Positions 55,176 to 64,000 of a stretch of DNA of 64,000 nucleotides are shown here, one piece after another. The notes under the pieces were generated by a model that saw only the letters and a program-made list of their open reading frames with translations, was not told where the DNA came from and made no database searches. Source of the DNA: Aliisedimentitalea scapharcae (GTDB taxonomy: Bacteria; Pseudomonadota; Alphaproteobacteria; Rhodobacterales; Rhodobacteraceae); assembly GCF_045277565.1 (NCBI RefSeq), contig NZ_CP123584.1:1364001-1428000 (forward strand), read 5' to 3'. A program made the position numbers and the translations under genes. The first letter of the stretch is position 1. Each line of letters starts with the position of its first letter.

Positions 55176-56995
55176 TCGCCCGGCTCCAAGGCAGGGTCGG
55201 TCACCGGCATATAGAGATCGCCACCGGTCCGGAACTTCTCGGCCATCGCCTCCATGCCTTCCTTCTGGGCTTCGGCGCGGATGTCGTGGCTGATCCGCAT
55301 CGAACAGAATTTCGGCCCGCACATGGAGCAGAAATGCGCCACCTTATGCGCTTGCTTCGGCAGGGTCTGGTCATGGAATTCGCGCGCGGTTTCGGGGTCC
55401 AATGCCAGGTTGAACTGATCCGCCCAGCGGAATTCGAACCGGGCGCGACTGATCGCGTCATCGCGACGCTGGGCACCGGGCAGACCCTTGGCCAGATCGG
55501 CGGCATGGGCGGCGATTTTATAGGTGATCACGCCGGTTTTCACGTCGTCCCGGTCGGGTAGGCCCAGATGTTCCTTGGGCGTCACGTAACACAGCATGGC
55601 ACAGCCGAACCAGCCGATCATGGCCGCCCCGATGCCAGAGGTGATGTGGTCATAGCCGGGTGCGATATCGGTGGTCAGTGGTCCAAGCGTGTAAAACGGT
55701 GCTTCGTCACAACAGGCCAGCTGCTTGTCCATGTTTTCCTTGATCTTGTGCATGGCGACATGGCCCGGCCCTTCGATCATCACCTGGCAGTCCTTGGCCC
55801 AGGCGATCTTGGTCAGCTCACCCAGGGTTTCCAGCTCGGCAAATTGTGCTTCGTCATTGGCATCAGCAATTGATCCGGGGCGCAGACCATCCCCAAGCGA
55901 GAAGGCAACGTCATACTGGCGGCAGATCTCGCAGATCTCTTCGAAGTGTTCATAGAGGAACGACTCCTTGTGGTGGTGCAGGCACCATTTCGCCATGATC
56001 GAACCGCCCCGCGACACGATACCGGTCACGCGATTGACGGTCATCGGCACCATGTGCAGCCGCACGCCCGCGTGAATGGTGAAATAGTCCACGCCCTGTT
56101 CGGCTTGTTCGATCAGCGTGTCGCGGAACACCTCCCAGGTCAGGTCTTCGGCGATGCCGTTTACCTTTTCCAGCGCCTGATACATCGGCACGGTGCCGAT
56201 GGGCACAGGCGCGTTGCGAATGATCCATTCACGGGTGTTGTGGATGTTGCGCCCCGTCGACAGATCCATGACGGTGTCAGCGCCCCAGCGGATCGACCAG
56301 ACCATCTTGTCGACCTCTTCCTCCATGGAGGAGGTGACAGCCGAGGTGCCCATATTGGCATTGATCTTGACCAAGAAGTTGCGCCCGATGATCATAGGCT
56401 CGGATTCCGGGTGGTTGATGTTTGACGGGATGATGGCGCGCCCGGCGGCGACTTCGTCGCGGACAAATTCGGGCGTGACATAGTCGGGGATATTGGCCCC
56501 CCAGTCGTGACCATCGCGGTCTGTCGCACCATGACAGGGTGACAGGTCGCGCAGCTGGTTTTCGCGGATCGCGATATACTCCATTTCGGGTGTGACGATC
56601 CCGGCGCGGGCATAAGCCAGCTGGGTCACGGCCTTGCCGTCCTTGCCGCGCAGGGGGCGTGGTTTGACCGGAAATTCAGGCGTCAGGCGGTCGCCTTCGA
56701 CAAAGCCGTTGTCTGCGGCGGTGATGTCACGCCCGTCGTATTCCTCGACATCACCACGGGCTTCGATCCATTTGCGGCGCAGGGGCTCCAGACCCTGTTT
56801 GATGTCGGTCAGCACGTTGGGATCGGTATAGGGGCCCGAGCTGTCATAGACTGGCAGCGGCGCTTCGCCCGCGGTGGGGTGTACAGAGATTTCGCGCATC
56901 GGCACGCGCACATCCGGGTGCATCTGGCCCGGGACATAAATCTTGCGCGACGCAGGCAATTCGCCCGTGGTGATTTTGGGATTGGGGACGTTCAT
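55172..56995 (-). CDS. thiC: Phosphomethylpyrimidine synthase
   Basis: A 607-residue radical SAM enzyme making HMP-P from aminoimidazole ribotide. Blocks SMEEEVDKMVWSIRWGADTV and IEGPGHVAMHKIKENMD are diagnostic; the cluster motif CSMCGPKFC is near the C-terminus. AGGAG precedes ATG 56995. First gene after the TPP riboswitch. Confidence 0.98.
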   Translation of the reverse strand: MNVPNPKITTGELPASRKIYVPGQMHPDVRVPMREISVHPTAGEAPLPVYDSSGPYTDPNVLTDIKQGLEPLRRKWIEARGDVEEYDGRDITAADNGFVEGDRLTPEFPVKPRPLRGKDGKAVTQLAYARAGIVTPEMEYIAIRENQLRDLSPCHGATDRDGHDWGANIPDYVTPEFVRDEVAAGRAIIPSNINHPESEPMIIGRNFLVKINANMGTSAVTSSMEEEVDKMVWSIRWGADTVMDLSTGRNIHNTREWIIRNAPVPIGTVPMYQALEKVNGIAEDLTWEVFRDTLIEQAEQGVDYFTIHAGVRLHMVPMTVNRVTGIVSRGGSIMAKWCLHHHKESFLYEHFEEICEICRQYDVAFSLGDGLRPGSIADANDEAQFAELETLGELTKIAWAKDCQVMIEGPGHVAMHKIKENMDKQLACCDEAPFYTLGPLTTDIAPGYDHITSGIGAAMIGWFGCAMLCYVTPKEHLGLPDRDDVKTGVITYKIAAHAADLAKGLPGAQRRDDAISRARFEFRWADQFNLALDPETAREFHDQTLPKQAHKVAHFCSMCGPKFCSMRISHDIRAEAQKEGMEAMAEKFRTGGDLYMPVTDPALEPGE

Positions 56996-57128
56996 TTCGG
57001 TGCTCCTCAAGCTCTCAACTCAAAAAGACACCAGATGAGGTTAGGCCGAGGGAAACAGAGGGTGTACAGGCCCTCTTGTTCGGGACTTGCACGATGCGGG
57101 AGAGTACGGCCCCCACAGCGATGCAAAC

Positions 57129-57232
57129 CTAGCTTCCTACGCCAGTATCAACTGGGTCAGGTTCAAAGGGTCGCATCACCGGGCATATGCCCTGTCAGCC
57201 TCTCAGTCCCCTAGGCGGGACCCCCCTGCGTG
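57129..57232 (-). promoter_or_regulatory. TPP riboswitch (THI element)
   Basis: On the minus strand: GGGGACTGAGAGGCTG, then a small P3-type hairpin GGGCATATGCCC, then ACCCTTTGAACCTGACCCAG and TACTGGCGTAGGAA. These are the conserved THI-box blocks in the right order. A further hairpin AGAGGG...CCCTCT at 57057-57076, between aptamer and thiC, could be part of the expression platform. It should shut off thiCOSGEFD when thiamine pyrophosphate is ample. Confidence 0.95.
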
Positions 57233-57278
57233 GGCCAATTGGTAGGGGGTGGGGGCGGTTCGCGTCAACCGGGAAATT

Positions 57279-58211
57279 TCAGTCCAGCACGATGAGCCAG
57301 CCCCAGACGGTAAAGAGGCTAAGTCCGGTTGCGATCAGCACCGAGGAGGCCGCAACCCGTTTGGCACGGTTGTACATATTGGCAAAAATATAGCCGTTGA
57401 ATCCGGGGGCCATGGCCGCCGTCAAAACGCCAGACCTGTATAGATCCTGTTGAAGAGACACGGTTTTTCCAAACATCCAGACCAGGGTGGGGTGGAGCAG
57501 AAGAGATATGGTGCAGACATAGAAGATCGCCTTCAAATCACCTTCGGGCCGGTATTGGACCAGCACCCCTCCCAGCGCAAAAAGCGCTCCGGGCAGGGCC
57601 GCACGTATGACCAGAGACAGGGCACTATCTACGGCTTCTGGTATTATGAAACCGGTCAGATTCACGATGAACCCCAGCGCGATTCCCAGAATCAGCACGT
57701 TCCTGAACATCGCATTCAACACCGACGTGACAGTTTTCAGGCTCCCGCTGCCCCGGTTGCGCACGATCTCCATCGCGGTAATGCCGACGCCGTAACAGAA
57801 CGGCGAATGAAAGGCGACGATGGCATAATTCCCGGTCAGGTTTTCCGCCCCATAGGCGCGTTCGGTGATCGGCAGGCCCAGCAGCACCGAATTGGAAAAC
57901 AGGCAGCAGAACCCTATGGCTATGGCGTCCTCCCAGTCACGTTTGAAAATCAGCCGCGCCCCACAGACCCCAGCCAGGAAACACAGGAAGGCCGCAGAAT
58001 AGAAGCTGACCAGCAATGCCGGGTCAAAGCTGGCCGAGAGATCCAGATCGGCGATGGCGCGAAACAGCAGACAGGGAATGGCAAACCCCTGGGTGAACCG
58101 CATGATCCCGTCGATGTGCTGCGCCTTGAAATACCCCGCTTGGGTGGTGGCATAGCCTGCGCCAATCACCAGAAAAACGGGCAGGATGACGTCGATCAAG
58201 CTCTGGAACAT
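57279..58211 (-). CDS. AEC-family membrane transporter
   Basis: A 310-residue protein with about ten transmembrane segments in two five-helix halves, starting FQSLIDVILPVFLVIGAGYA. NSVLLGLPI and the pre-C-terminal APGFNGYIFANMY blocks match the auxin efflux carrier (AEC) family of bacterial organic-acid transporters. Substrate unknown. No clear ribosome site; ATG 58211 is chosen by family alignment over the reading from 58265. It points toward the riboswitch but is a separate unit. Confidence 0.82.
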   Translation of the reverse strand: MFQSLIDVILPVFLVIGAGYATTQAGYFKAQHIDGIMRFTQGFAIPCLLFRAIADLDLSASFDPALLVSFYSAAFLCFLAGVCGARLIFKRDWEDAIAIGFCCLFSNSVLLGLPITERAYGAENLTGNYAIVAFHSPFCYGVGITAMEIVRNRGSGSLKTVTSVLNAMFRNVLILGIALGFIVNLTGFIIPEAVDSALSLVIRAALPGALFALGGVLVQYRPEGDLKAIFYVCTISLLLHPTLVWMFGKTVSLQQDLYRSGVLTAAMAPGFNGYIFANMYNRAKRVAASSVLIATGLSLFTVWGWLIVLD

Positions 58212-58362
58212 GGCCGCGTGTCCAGTAGAGGTGCCCCAATCCCAGCCGGGGTGAGCGCGGCGCATTCAGGATGCCTCCGGCGGGAGTTTTCTGGCGAGAT
58301 GAAAGCGGAGCGGGGAGATATATCCCCAAACCGGTTATGTGGGCGGGCGCGGATTGCAGCGC

Positions 58363-59163
58363 TCAGAGCGGGTAACGGATCACCATGCCATCATAGGCAG
58401 GGGTGATGTGATCCGGGGTTTCAGCCTCGACCGTGGCATAGTCCAGGTCGATATGCATGTTGGTCAACACGGCCCGGCGCGGCTGAACCTGTTTGATCCA
58501 CTCTAGGGCCTTGTCCAAATGCACATGTGTCGGATGTGGGCTGCGACGCAGCGCATCCAGAATCCAGCAATCCAGGTTTTCGAGTTGGGCCCAGGAGGCG
58601 TCATGCATTTCGGCAACATCCGGCAGATAGGCGAGATCCATGATCCGAAACCCTAGACTGTCGATGGCACCGTGATTGACGGTAAAGGGCTGAAAGGGGA
58701 TCGGCCCACCAGGCCCGTCGATCTCAAAGGGACCGGCGATCGACTTCAGTTCCAGAATGGGCGGATAGGGCGAGCCTTCGGGTTGAACAAAGGCATAGCC
58801 AAATCGGTTCAGGAGGGCATTTGTCGTATCACCGTCAGCCCAGACTGGCACACGGGCGCGCATGTTGAAAACGATCATGCGCAGGTCATCGATGCCGTGG
58901 ACATGGTCTGCGTGGGCATGGGTATAGACCACGCCGTCCAGGCGTCCGGTACCCGAATCCAGAAGTTGCGACCGCATGTCCGGGGTCGTGTCGATCAGAA
59001 CAGACGTCGTGCCCCCAGGTCCGTCGCGTTCGACCAGCATCGAACAGCGACGACGCACATTGCGCGGATTGTCGGGGTCGCAATCGCCCCAATGGCCACC
59101 CAGACGTGGAACCCCGCCAGAGGATCCACAACCGAGGATGGTAAAGCGCAGCTCTGGCGTCAT
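58363..59163 (-). CDS. PhnP-like MBL-fold metallohydrolase
   Basis: A 266-residue metallo-beta-lactamase-fold enzyme. Metal motif THAHADHVHG, N-terminal LGCGSSGGVPRLGGHWGDCD as in PhnP-type phosphodiesterases, and a late HVHLD. Last gene of the housekeeping block; ATGA overlap with the TatD-type gene. Conserved next to tatD in many alphaproteobacteria, where its substrate is not known to me; no phosphonate genes nearby. Confidence 0.85.
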   Translation of the reverse strand: MTPELRFTILGCGSSGGVPRLGGHWGDCDPDNPRNVRRRCSMLVERDGPGGTTSVLIDTTPDMRSQLLDSGTGRLDGVVYTHAHADHVHGIDDLRMIVFNMRARVPVWADGDTTNALLNRFGYAFVQPEGSPYPPILELKSIAGPFEIDGPGGPIPFQPFTVNHGAIDSLGFRIMDLAYLPDVAEMHDASWAQLENLDCWILDALRRSPHPTHVHLDKALEWIKQVQPRRAVLTNMHIDLDYATVEAETPDHITPAYDGMVIRYPL

Positions 59164-59984
59164 GCGGCGGCCTTGTGTCGGGCAGCCTTGGTGAACAGGC
59201 GATCAAAATTGGCCTGTGTCCGGGCTGCAAATTCGGGATAATTCATGCCGAATACTTCGGCTCCCTTGCGGGCGGTATGGGCCGTATAGGCCGGCTCGTT
59301 GCGCTTGCCCCGGAATGGGGGAGGAGCGAGATATGGAGCATCGGTTTCTACCAGAATGCGATCCACCGGGGCGGCGGCAAAAATGTCGCGCACCTGCTGG
59401 CTCTTGGGGAAGGCGGCGATACCGGACATAGAGAGGTAGAACCCGAGATCCAGCGCCACGCGGGCCAGTTCGGGCGTAGAGGAAAAGCAATGCATGACGC
59501 AGGAATAAGGACCTTTGGCCATCTCGTCAGACAGAATGCGGGCCATATCGTCGTCGGCATCGCGTGAATGAATGATCAGCGGCAGGCCGGTCTGGCGGGC
59601 GGCCTCGATATGAATGCGCAGGCTTTCCTTCTGAATATCCTTGGTTTCGGCGGTATAGTGATAATCCAACCCGGTTTCGCCAATACCGACGAATTTCGGG
59701 TGTTGGGCCAAGGCGACCAGTTGATCGACCGTGGCCATCGGCTCTTCGGCGGCGCTCATCGGGTGGGTGCCAGCGGCATAGAAAACCGGAGCGTGGGATT
59801 CGGCGATGGCCCGCACGGTTGGTTCGTTTTTCAATCGCGTGCAGATTGTCACCATGCGGGTCACACCTGCGGTTGCTGCGCGGGTGACGATCTCGGGCAA
59901 CAGCCCTTCGAAGTCAGGGAAATCGAGGTGGCAATGGCTGTCCGTGATTTCTGGTGTCATCTCTGGTGCTGTTGGTTCGGTCAT
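59160..59984 (-). CDS. TatD-family metal-dependent hydrolase
   Basis: A 274-residue amidohydrolase-fold protein. DSHCHLDF at the start, GIGETGLDYHY, IIHSRDAD, MHCFSS and ETDAPYLAP are the expected metal-site motifs in order. Family members act as DNases/exonucleases. Starts 1 bp after holB. Confidence 0.9.
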   Translation of the reverse strand: MTEPTAPEMTPEITDSHCHLDFPDFEGLLPEIVTRAATAGVTRMVTICTRLKNEPTVRAIAESHAPVFYAAGTHPMSAAEEPMATVDQLVALAQHPKFVGIGETGLDYHYTAETKDIQKESLRIHIEAARQTGLPLIIHSRDADDDMARILSDEMAKGPYSCVMHCFSSTPELARVALDLGFYLSMSGIAAFPKSQQVRDIFAAAPVDRILVETDAPYLAPPPFRGKRNEPAYTAHTARKGAEVFGMNYPEFAARTQANFDRLFTKAARHKAAA

Positions 59985-59985
59985 C

Positions 59986-61104
59986 TCACGCCCGGCTCGC
60001 GGTTTCCTGCATCTTGAAAACCGTATCTAGGACAAGAGCGGCGGGGTCAAGGTTCACGGACTGACCGTGACGCATCCGTGCCGTCACCTGTGCCGAAAGC
60101 TCGGCCCAGGCGCGGGCCTGATGGGCATTCGGAGCCAGCCGCAGCAGAGTGTCTGCCTCTCCGGGTGCCGCCTGCGGCATCGGTGGGTGACCGGCGGCCC
60201 CGGTGCGGGCCAGCCGGGCCAGGGCAATGTCGATCAGGGTCAACAGCAGTTCGAACTTTTCACCGGCATTGCGCTGGGCGGCGGCCTCGGCCAAGGACAT
60301 GGCACGACGGCGGTCGAGCTGGGGCAGGCTGCCAAGAATGGCAATCAGTTCGGCGTAGATCTGTAGCCCGCCCAGATTGAGCACGCGCAGCGCCGCCCCC
60401 ACTGATCCGGCGGCAAGGGCCGCGAGCGCATCGGGATTGTCGGGCAATACGGCTCCGGCCTGGGTCAGGGCTGTCTGCATGTCCGGCGGTGAAAGAGGGG
60501 TCAGACGCAATGTGCGACAGCGTGATCGGATGGTCGGCAACAAACGCGAAGGTTGGTGCGATATCAACAGCATTGTGGTGCGGGCGGGTGGCTCTTCGAG
60601 CATCTTGAGCAGCGCATTGGCGGCGCTGGTATTCATGTCGTCGGCGGCGTCCACAATCACGACCCTGTGCCCACCGTCGGTGGCCGAGAGACCAAAGAAG
60701 CGATTCAATTTGCGCACGTCGTCGACAACGATCTGGTCACGCAGTTTGCCCTTGTCGTTGGGACTGCGGGTAATCGCAGCCAGCCCGGGTGCGGCCCCCG
60801 CCAAAATGCGATGCACCACCGGATGATCGTCTGGAATCTCAAGCGATGCCGGAGGCGGTGGTGCCCCAAAGAGCCCGTCCTCTTCGGCCGGTGGTGTGGC
60901 CAGCAGGAATTTGGCTATTCGCCAGGCCAGGGTCGCCTTGCCCACGCCCTGTGGCCCGGTCAGCATCCAGCCGTGGTGCAGGCGGCCGGCATTGTAGGCA
61001 TCCAGAAACGCAGCTTCGGCCGGGTCCTGGCCAATCAGGCGCGCGGTTTCGCGCGGATGCGGTGCGCCGGGTGCCTGATCCGGGGCGGGGAGATCGTCGT
61101 TCAT
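59986..61104 (-). CDS. holB: DNA polymerase III delta' subunit
   Basis: A 372-residue AAA+ clamp-loader subunit. Unlike E. coli delta', Walker A (GPQGVGKAT) is present; VVIVDAADDMNTSAANALLK is the Walker B/sensor region and SRCRTLRL the SRC motif. ATG 61104 overlaps the tmk stop (ATGA). The tmk-holB order is conserved in bacteria. Confidence 0.88.
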   Translation of the reverse strand: MNDDLPAPDQAPGAPHPRETARLIGQDPAEAAFLDAYNAGRLHHGWMLTGPQGVGKATLAWRIAKFLLATPPAEEDGLFGAPPPPASLEIPDDHPVVHRILAGAAPGLAAITRSPNDKGKLRDQIVVDDVRKLNRFFGLSATDGGHRVVIVDAADDMNTSAANALLKMLEEPPARTTMLLISHQPSRLLPTIRSRCRTLRLTPLSPPDMQTALTQAGAVLPDNPDALAALAAGSVGAALRVLNLGGLQIYAELIAILGSLPQLDRRRAMSLAEAAAQRNAGEKFELLLTLIDIALARLARTGAAGHPPMPQAAPGEADTLLRLAPNAHQARAWAELSAQVTARMRHGQSVNLDPAALVLDTVFKMQETASRA

Positions 61105-61748
61105 GCGCCATGACCATTGTGGATCAAAGCGTCCGCGACCGCTGCGGTGACGTCGGCCGAAACGTCCTGGATACCGCGATCCCCGTCAATCACCCGAAAA
61201 CGGTCGGCAAATTCCTGGGCCAATGACAGAAAGCCCGCGCGCATCTTGTGCTGTAGTTCGACGCCAAAATCTTCGAACCGTTCTTCGGTGCCCTGACGCC
61301 CTTTGGCGCGGTTCAGCCCGGTCGAGGGCTCCATGTCGATCAAAAGGGTCAGATCAGGTTCCCGTCCGATCATCAGAACATGCAGCTGATCCACCACGCG
61401 ACGCAGGTTGCCGCGCGACAGGCCCTGGTACATGCGGGTGCTATCTGCAAACCGATCGCAGATTACCACCTTGCCGGCCGCCAACGCAGGTTCGATTGTG
61501 CGTTCCAGATGGTCGCGCCGCGCTGCTGTGAACAGCAGAATCTCGGTTTCAGCCGACCAACGGTCAGGATCGCCTTCGAGCACCAGACGACGGATCTCTT
61601 CGGCACCCGGAGATCCGCCGGGTTCACGCGTGAGAATGACATCCTGTCCTTGCGCACGCAAAGCGTCGGCCAGCAGGCGCGCCTGAGTGGATTTTCCTGA
61701 CCCGTCAATGCCCTCAAAGGTCAGGAACAGCCCGGGACGCGGGCTCAC
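61101..61748 (-). CDS. tmk: Thymidylate kinase
   Basis: A 215-residue kinase phosphorylating dTMP. Walker A EGIDGSGKST, TREPGG, ICDRFADST and a late RIDG-equivalent region (FRVIDGD). GTG start at 61748 overlaps the stop of the upstream carboxypeptidase gene. Confidence 0.95.
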   Translation of the reverse strand: MSPRPGLFLTFEGIDGSGKSTQARLLADALRAQGQDVILTREPGGSPGAEEIRRLVLEGDPDRWSAETEILLFTAARRDHLERTIEPALAAGKVVICDRFADSTRMYQGLSRGNLRRVVDQLHVLMIGREPDLTLLIDMEPSTGLNRAKGRQGTEERFEDFGVELQHKMRAGFLSLAQEFADRFRVIDGDRGIQDVSADVTAAVADALIHNGHGA

Positions 61749-62926
61749 AATGTTCCCTCTGGACCTTGGAGAAAGCGCGACACCAAAAGCTCGGCGGCGG
61801 TTTTGACCCGGACAAAGAACCCCCCCGCGGGAACATCCTGTGCAGCAACCAATGGCAATCGGATTTCGGGCAGGGCCGCAGGCTTTACGACCAGTTCAGC
61901 AAGCTGCTGGCCCGCTGTAATGGGCGCGTTCACCGGGCCGGTATAGACTACTTCGGCTTCAACCTGTTTGCCCGACAACGCCGGCATCAGCACCGTCAGG
62001 TCTTTGGCAGGTACCAGCGCTACCGTTGAATCTCGACCCATCCAGACTTCGGCTTGCGCGACGGCCTGGCCTTCTTTGGCGACGGTCTTGGGGGCAAATT
62101 GGCGAAACGACCAATTAACGATGGCTTCAGCCTCCTCTGCCCGGGCGGAATTGCTGCCCAGACCCGAGATCACGAAAATCACCCGGCGGTCGCCCTGTTT
62201 GGCAGATCCGACCAAACCATAGCCTGCCTCTTCGGTGTGGCCGGTCTTGAGCCCGTCCGCGCCAATGCCCAGCCGCAAAAGCGGATTGCGATTGCGGATG
62301 TTGGAGGGCGCGCGCCCGTCAAACTTGAACTCGGTTTCCGCAAACAGCGTGTAATATTCAGGGAAATCCTCGATCAGCCGCTCGGCCAGAATGGCCAAAT
62401 CTTCGACTGACATGCGGTGCCCGACTGCGGGCCAGCCGTTGGAATTGGCAAAGGTCGAATTCATCATGCCCAGCTGTTGCGCACGCTGTGTCATGTAGCG
62501 GGCAAACCCGGCCTCGGTGCCATCCGGGCTCAGCGCCTCGGCGATGACCGCGCAGGCATCGTTGCCTGACAGCACGATGATCCCCCGTAACAGATCCTCG
62601 ACCCGGACCCGATCCTGGGTGTTGAGGAACATGGTCGAACCCTTATAGCTCATTGCGTGGCTCGATACGGGCAGCCGTTCATCCAGGGTCAGGCGTCCGT
62701 CCCGGATTGCCTCAAAGGCGACATACAGCGTCATCAGCTTGGACATCGACGCGGGCGGCAGGGGCTCCTGCGCGTTCTTGTTCAGTAGAACGGTATCCGT
62801 GCTCTGATCCAGAACAAAAGCGGCGCGGGCCTTGGTGTCAAAGGCGTCAGCAGGCAGGGGGCCGAAACCAGCCAGAAACCCTGCCAGGGTCAGTGAGCAA
62901 AGAGTGGTGCGAAACGTATAGGTCAC
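61745..62926 (-). CDS. D-alanyl-D-alanine carboxypeptidase (PBP5/6 type)
   Basis: A 393-residue exported enzyme. Signal peptide to about residue 28 (LPADA). Catalytic SxxK at 60-63 (SMSK), SGN at 120-122 and KTG at 227-229; C-terminal PBP5-like beta domain from about 290. It trims pentapeptides in the periplasm. Start GTG 62926, 16 bp after the SPOR gene, is the only one giving a full signal peptide. The C-terminal amphipathic anchor is weak. Confidence 0.93.
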   Translation of the reverse strand: MTYTFRTTLCSLTLAGFLAGFGPLPADAFDTKARAAFVLDQSTDTVLLNKNAQEPLPPASMSKLMTLYVAFEAIRDGRLTLDERLPVSSHAMSYKGSTMFLNTQDRVRVEDLLRGIIVLSGNDACAVIAEALSPDGTEAGFARYMTQRAQQLGMMNSTFANSNGWPAVGHRMSVEDLAILAERLIEDFPEYYTLFAETEFKFDGRAPSNIRNRNPLLRLGIGADGLKTGHTEEAGYGLVGSAKQGDRRVIFVISGLGSNSARAEEAEAIVNWSFRQFAPKTVAKEGQAVAQAEVWMGRDSTVALVPAKDLTVLMPALSGKQVEAEVVYTGPVNAPITAGQQLAELVVKPAALPEIRLPLVAAQDVPAGGFFVRVKTAAELLVSRFLQGPEGTL

Positions 62927-62942
62927 TTGGGGTCAGGTCCCG

Positions 62943-63878
62943 TCAGTTGGTCACGGCATAGGCATCAGAGAAACCGGTCTTTTGAATTCTTTTCAACAGG
63001 CTGGAGCGTTCCGATTTGGTTTGGGCGGGGCCCACCAGAACACGCCAGAATTTCTTGCCGTTGGAGGATTGTTCATAAACCGTGGGGGTCATGCCCGCAT
63101 CGCGCATGATTTTTGCAGTGCGGTTGGCGTTTGTTTCAACGCTGAAGATCCCGATCTGGATATAAGGTTTGTCGAGCTTGGACGGCGTCGCAGCAGGTTT
63201 CGGCGCGGCTGTGGCAGCTGGCGCAGATTGTGGCGCGGGCGAGATCAACGAGGAAGCTTCGATAGCGGCGGCGGCACCTGCAATCGGGTCCAATGCCTGT
63301 TCGGTGATCTGGTTTTCGGTATCGGACTGGATCGTACCGGCAGCAACGGCGGGTGTGTCGCTGTCTTCGTCGAGGTCGCTGAGCAGGGGCGCGGCTTCGC
63401 TGACAGGTGGCTCTTCGTCCACTGTTTCACGGCGCAAGGCCGTCACGTTCAACTCGACAGGTGCGCCGGCCAGCATTCCCAAAGCGGCCGCAGCATCTGA
63501 TGAGGCCTGGACCCGAGGGCCGGGAATTTCGCGTTCGCGCCGGAATAGGGCACCAATCACGAACTTGCCGTTTGCATTGTTGCGGATGATCACCCGTTCC
63601 GGGTCCTTGGCGTCAGGGTGCGCCACCCATACCCCACCCAATGAAGGACGTCCGTCCCATAGACCGGCTTCGGTAACCTGAAAGACTTCGGGGGCTTCGA
63701 CATCGCGTTCAACCAGCTTGGTGCTGGTTTGCGGCTCCGTGCTGGCGGCTGTTTCGCCGTCCGCAGGTTTCAAAAAAGACAGGTCCGGACCGCTTTCGCA
63801 GGCGGTCAAAACACCCAAAGCCAATCCTATCGCCACCACGCGTATGCCGCGTCGTGTTCCGTTTGAAATGTGAACCAT
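62943..63878 (-). CDS. SPOR-domain lipoprotein
   Basis: A 311-residue protein. Lipobox LGVLTAC with Cys27. A middle region rich in Ala, Pro and Glu is probably disordered. The C-terminal SPOR domain from about 230 (KPYIQIGIFSVETNANRTAK ... RVLVGP) binds denuded septal peptidoglycan. Placed before a carboxypeptidase gene, which fits a cell-wall role. AGGGGA precedes ATG 63878. The remaining 122 bp to the window edge hold no gene I can support. Confidence 0.85.
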   Translation of the reverse strand: MVHISNGTRRGIRVVAIGLALGVLTACESGPDLSFLKPADGETAASTEPQTSTKLVERDVEAPEVFQVTEAGLWDGRPSLGGVWVAHPDAKDPERVIIRNNANGKFVIGALFRREREIPGPRVQASSDAAAALGMLAGAPVELNVTALRRETVDEEPPVSEAAPLLSDLDEDSDTPAVAAGTIQSDTENQITEQALDPIAGAAAAIEASSLISPAPQSAPAATAAPKPAATPSKLDKPYIQIGIFSVETNANRTAKIMRDAGMTPTVYEQSSNGKKFWRVLVGPAQTKSERSSLLKRIQKTGFSDAYAVTN

Positions 63879-64000
63879 CGCCTGTCCCCTGCCTGTCGGG
63901 ATGTCCCGGTTGCCTGCCCGCGCCGGTTGACCGGCCTCTCTGCGTGACGCTGGTGAACAAACACGCGTCGATTGCACCATAGCGCGAGGGGGGGCACATG

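Overview
The window looks like a chromosomal segment of a marine alphaproteobacterium, most likely a Rhodobacterales/Roseobacter-group member. This rests on gene content: a glpVSTPQU-type glycerol importer, DmdC/DmdD-like genes of the methylmercaptopropionate branch of DMSP demethylation, BioR-type boxes in front of bioB, a thiCOSGEFD operon behind a TPP riboswitch, and a tmk-holB-tatD block. Species assignment is inference; there is no rRNA here.

Layout. 1-3402: the 5' part of a glutamine synthetase-like gamma-glutamyl ligase gene, a peptidoglycan-binding/lipase-like protein and a class III nucleotide cyclase. 3412-15747: a two-armed divergent locus. The minus arm encodes a spermidine/putrescine-type ABC importer, a UGT-like glycosyltransferase, two Cupin_3 proteins, an AmgK-like kinase, an aldehyde dehydrogenase and an FAD amine oxidase. 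The plus arm encodes a GntR-type regulator and a second, paralogous glycosyltransferase. The enzyme combination does not match a pathway I know and is the best candidate for an undescribed system. 15758-20729: CbiX-like chelatase, LysR and AraC regulators, tRNA-Gly(TCC), DUF6880 protein. 20968-25753: a small cupin and a one-module NRPS (C-A-PCP-hydrolase) whose terminal hydrolase carries Cys where Ser is usual.

26103-32202: glycerol-type ABC importer with two different ATPases that appear complementarily degenerate, and a candidate 26-residue ORF between them. 32282-33809: BlaI/M56 repressor-protease pair. 33876-37649: AraC regulator divergent from DmdC/DmdD-like genes. 37865-44973: four consecutive RTX-type calcium-binding proteins with different N-termini but an almost identical C-terminal ~220-residue module.

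45542-50987: complete bioBFDAGC biotin operon with two BioR boxes. It runs tail-to-tail, with overlapping stop codons, into thiCOSGEFD (50984-56995, minus). 57279-63878: AEC-family transporter, then a minus-strand housekeeping block (SPOR lipoprotein, D-Ala-D-Ala carboxypeptidase, tmk, holB, tatD, PhnP-like hydrolase) with mostly overlapping genes.

Most operons show ATGA/GTGA stop-start overlaps, so translational coupling is the rule. No CRISPR array, prophage or insertion sequence was recognised. All family assignments come from reading motifs by eye; no database search was run.
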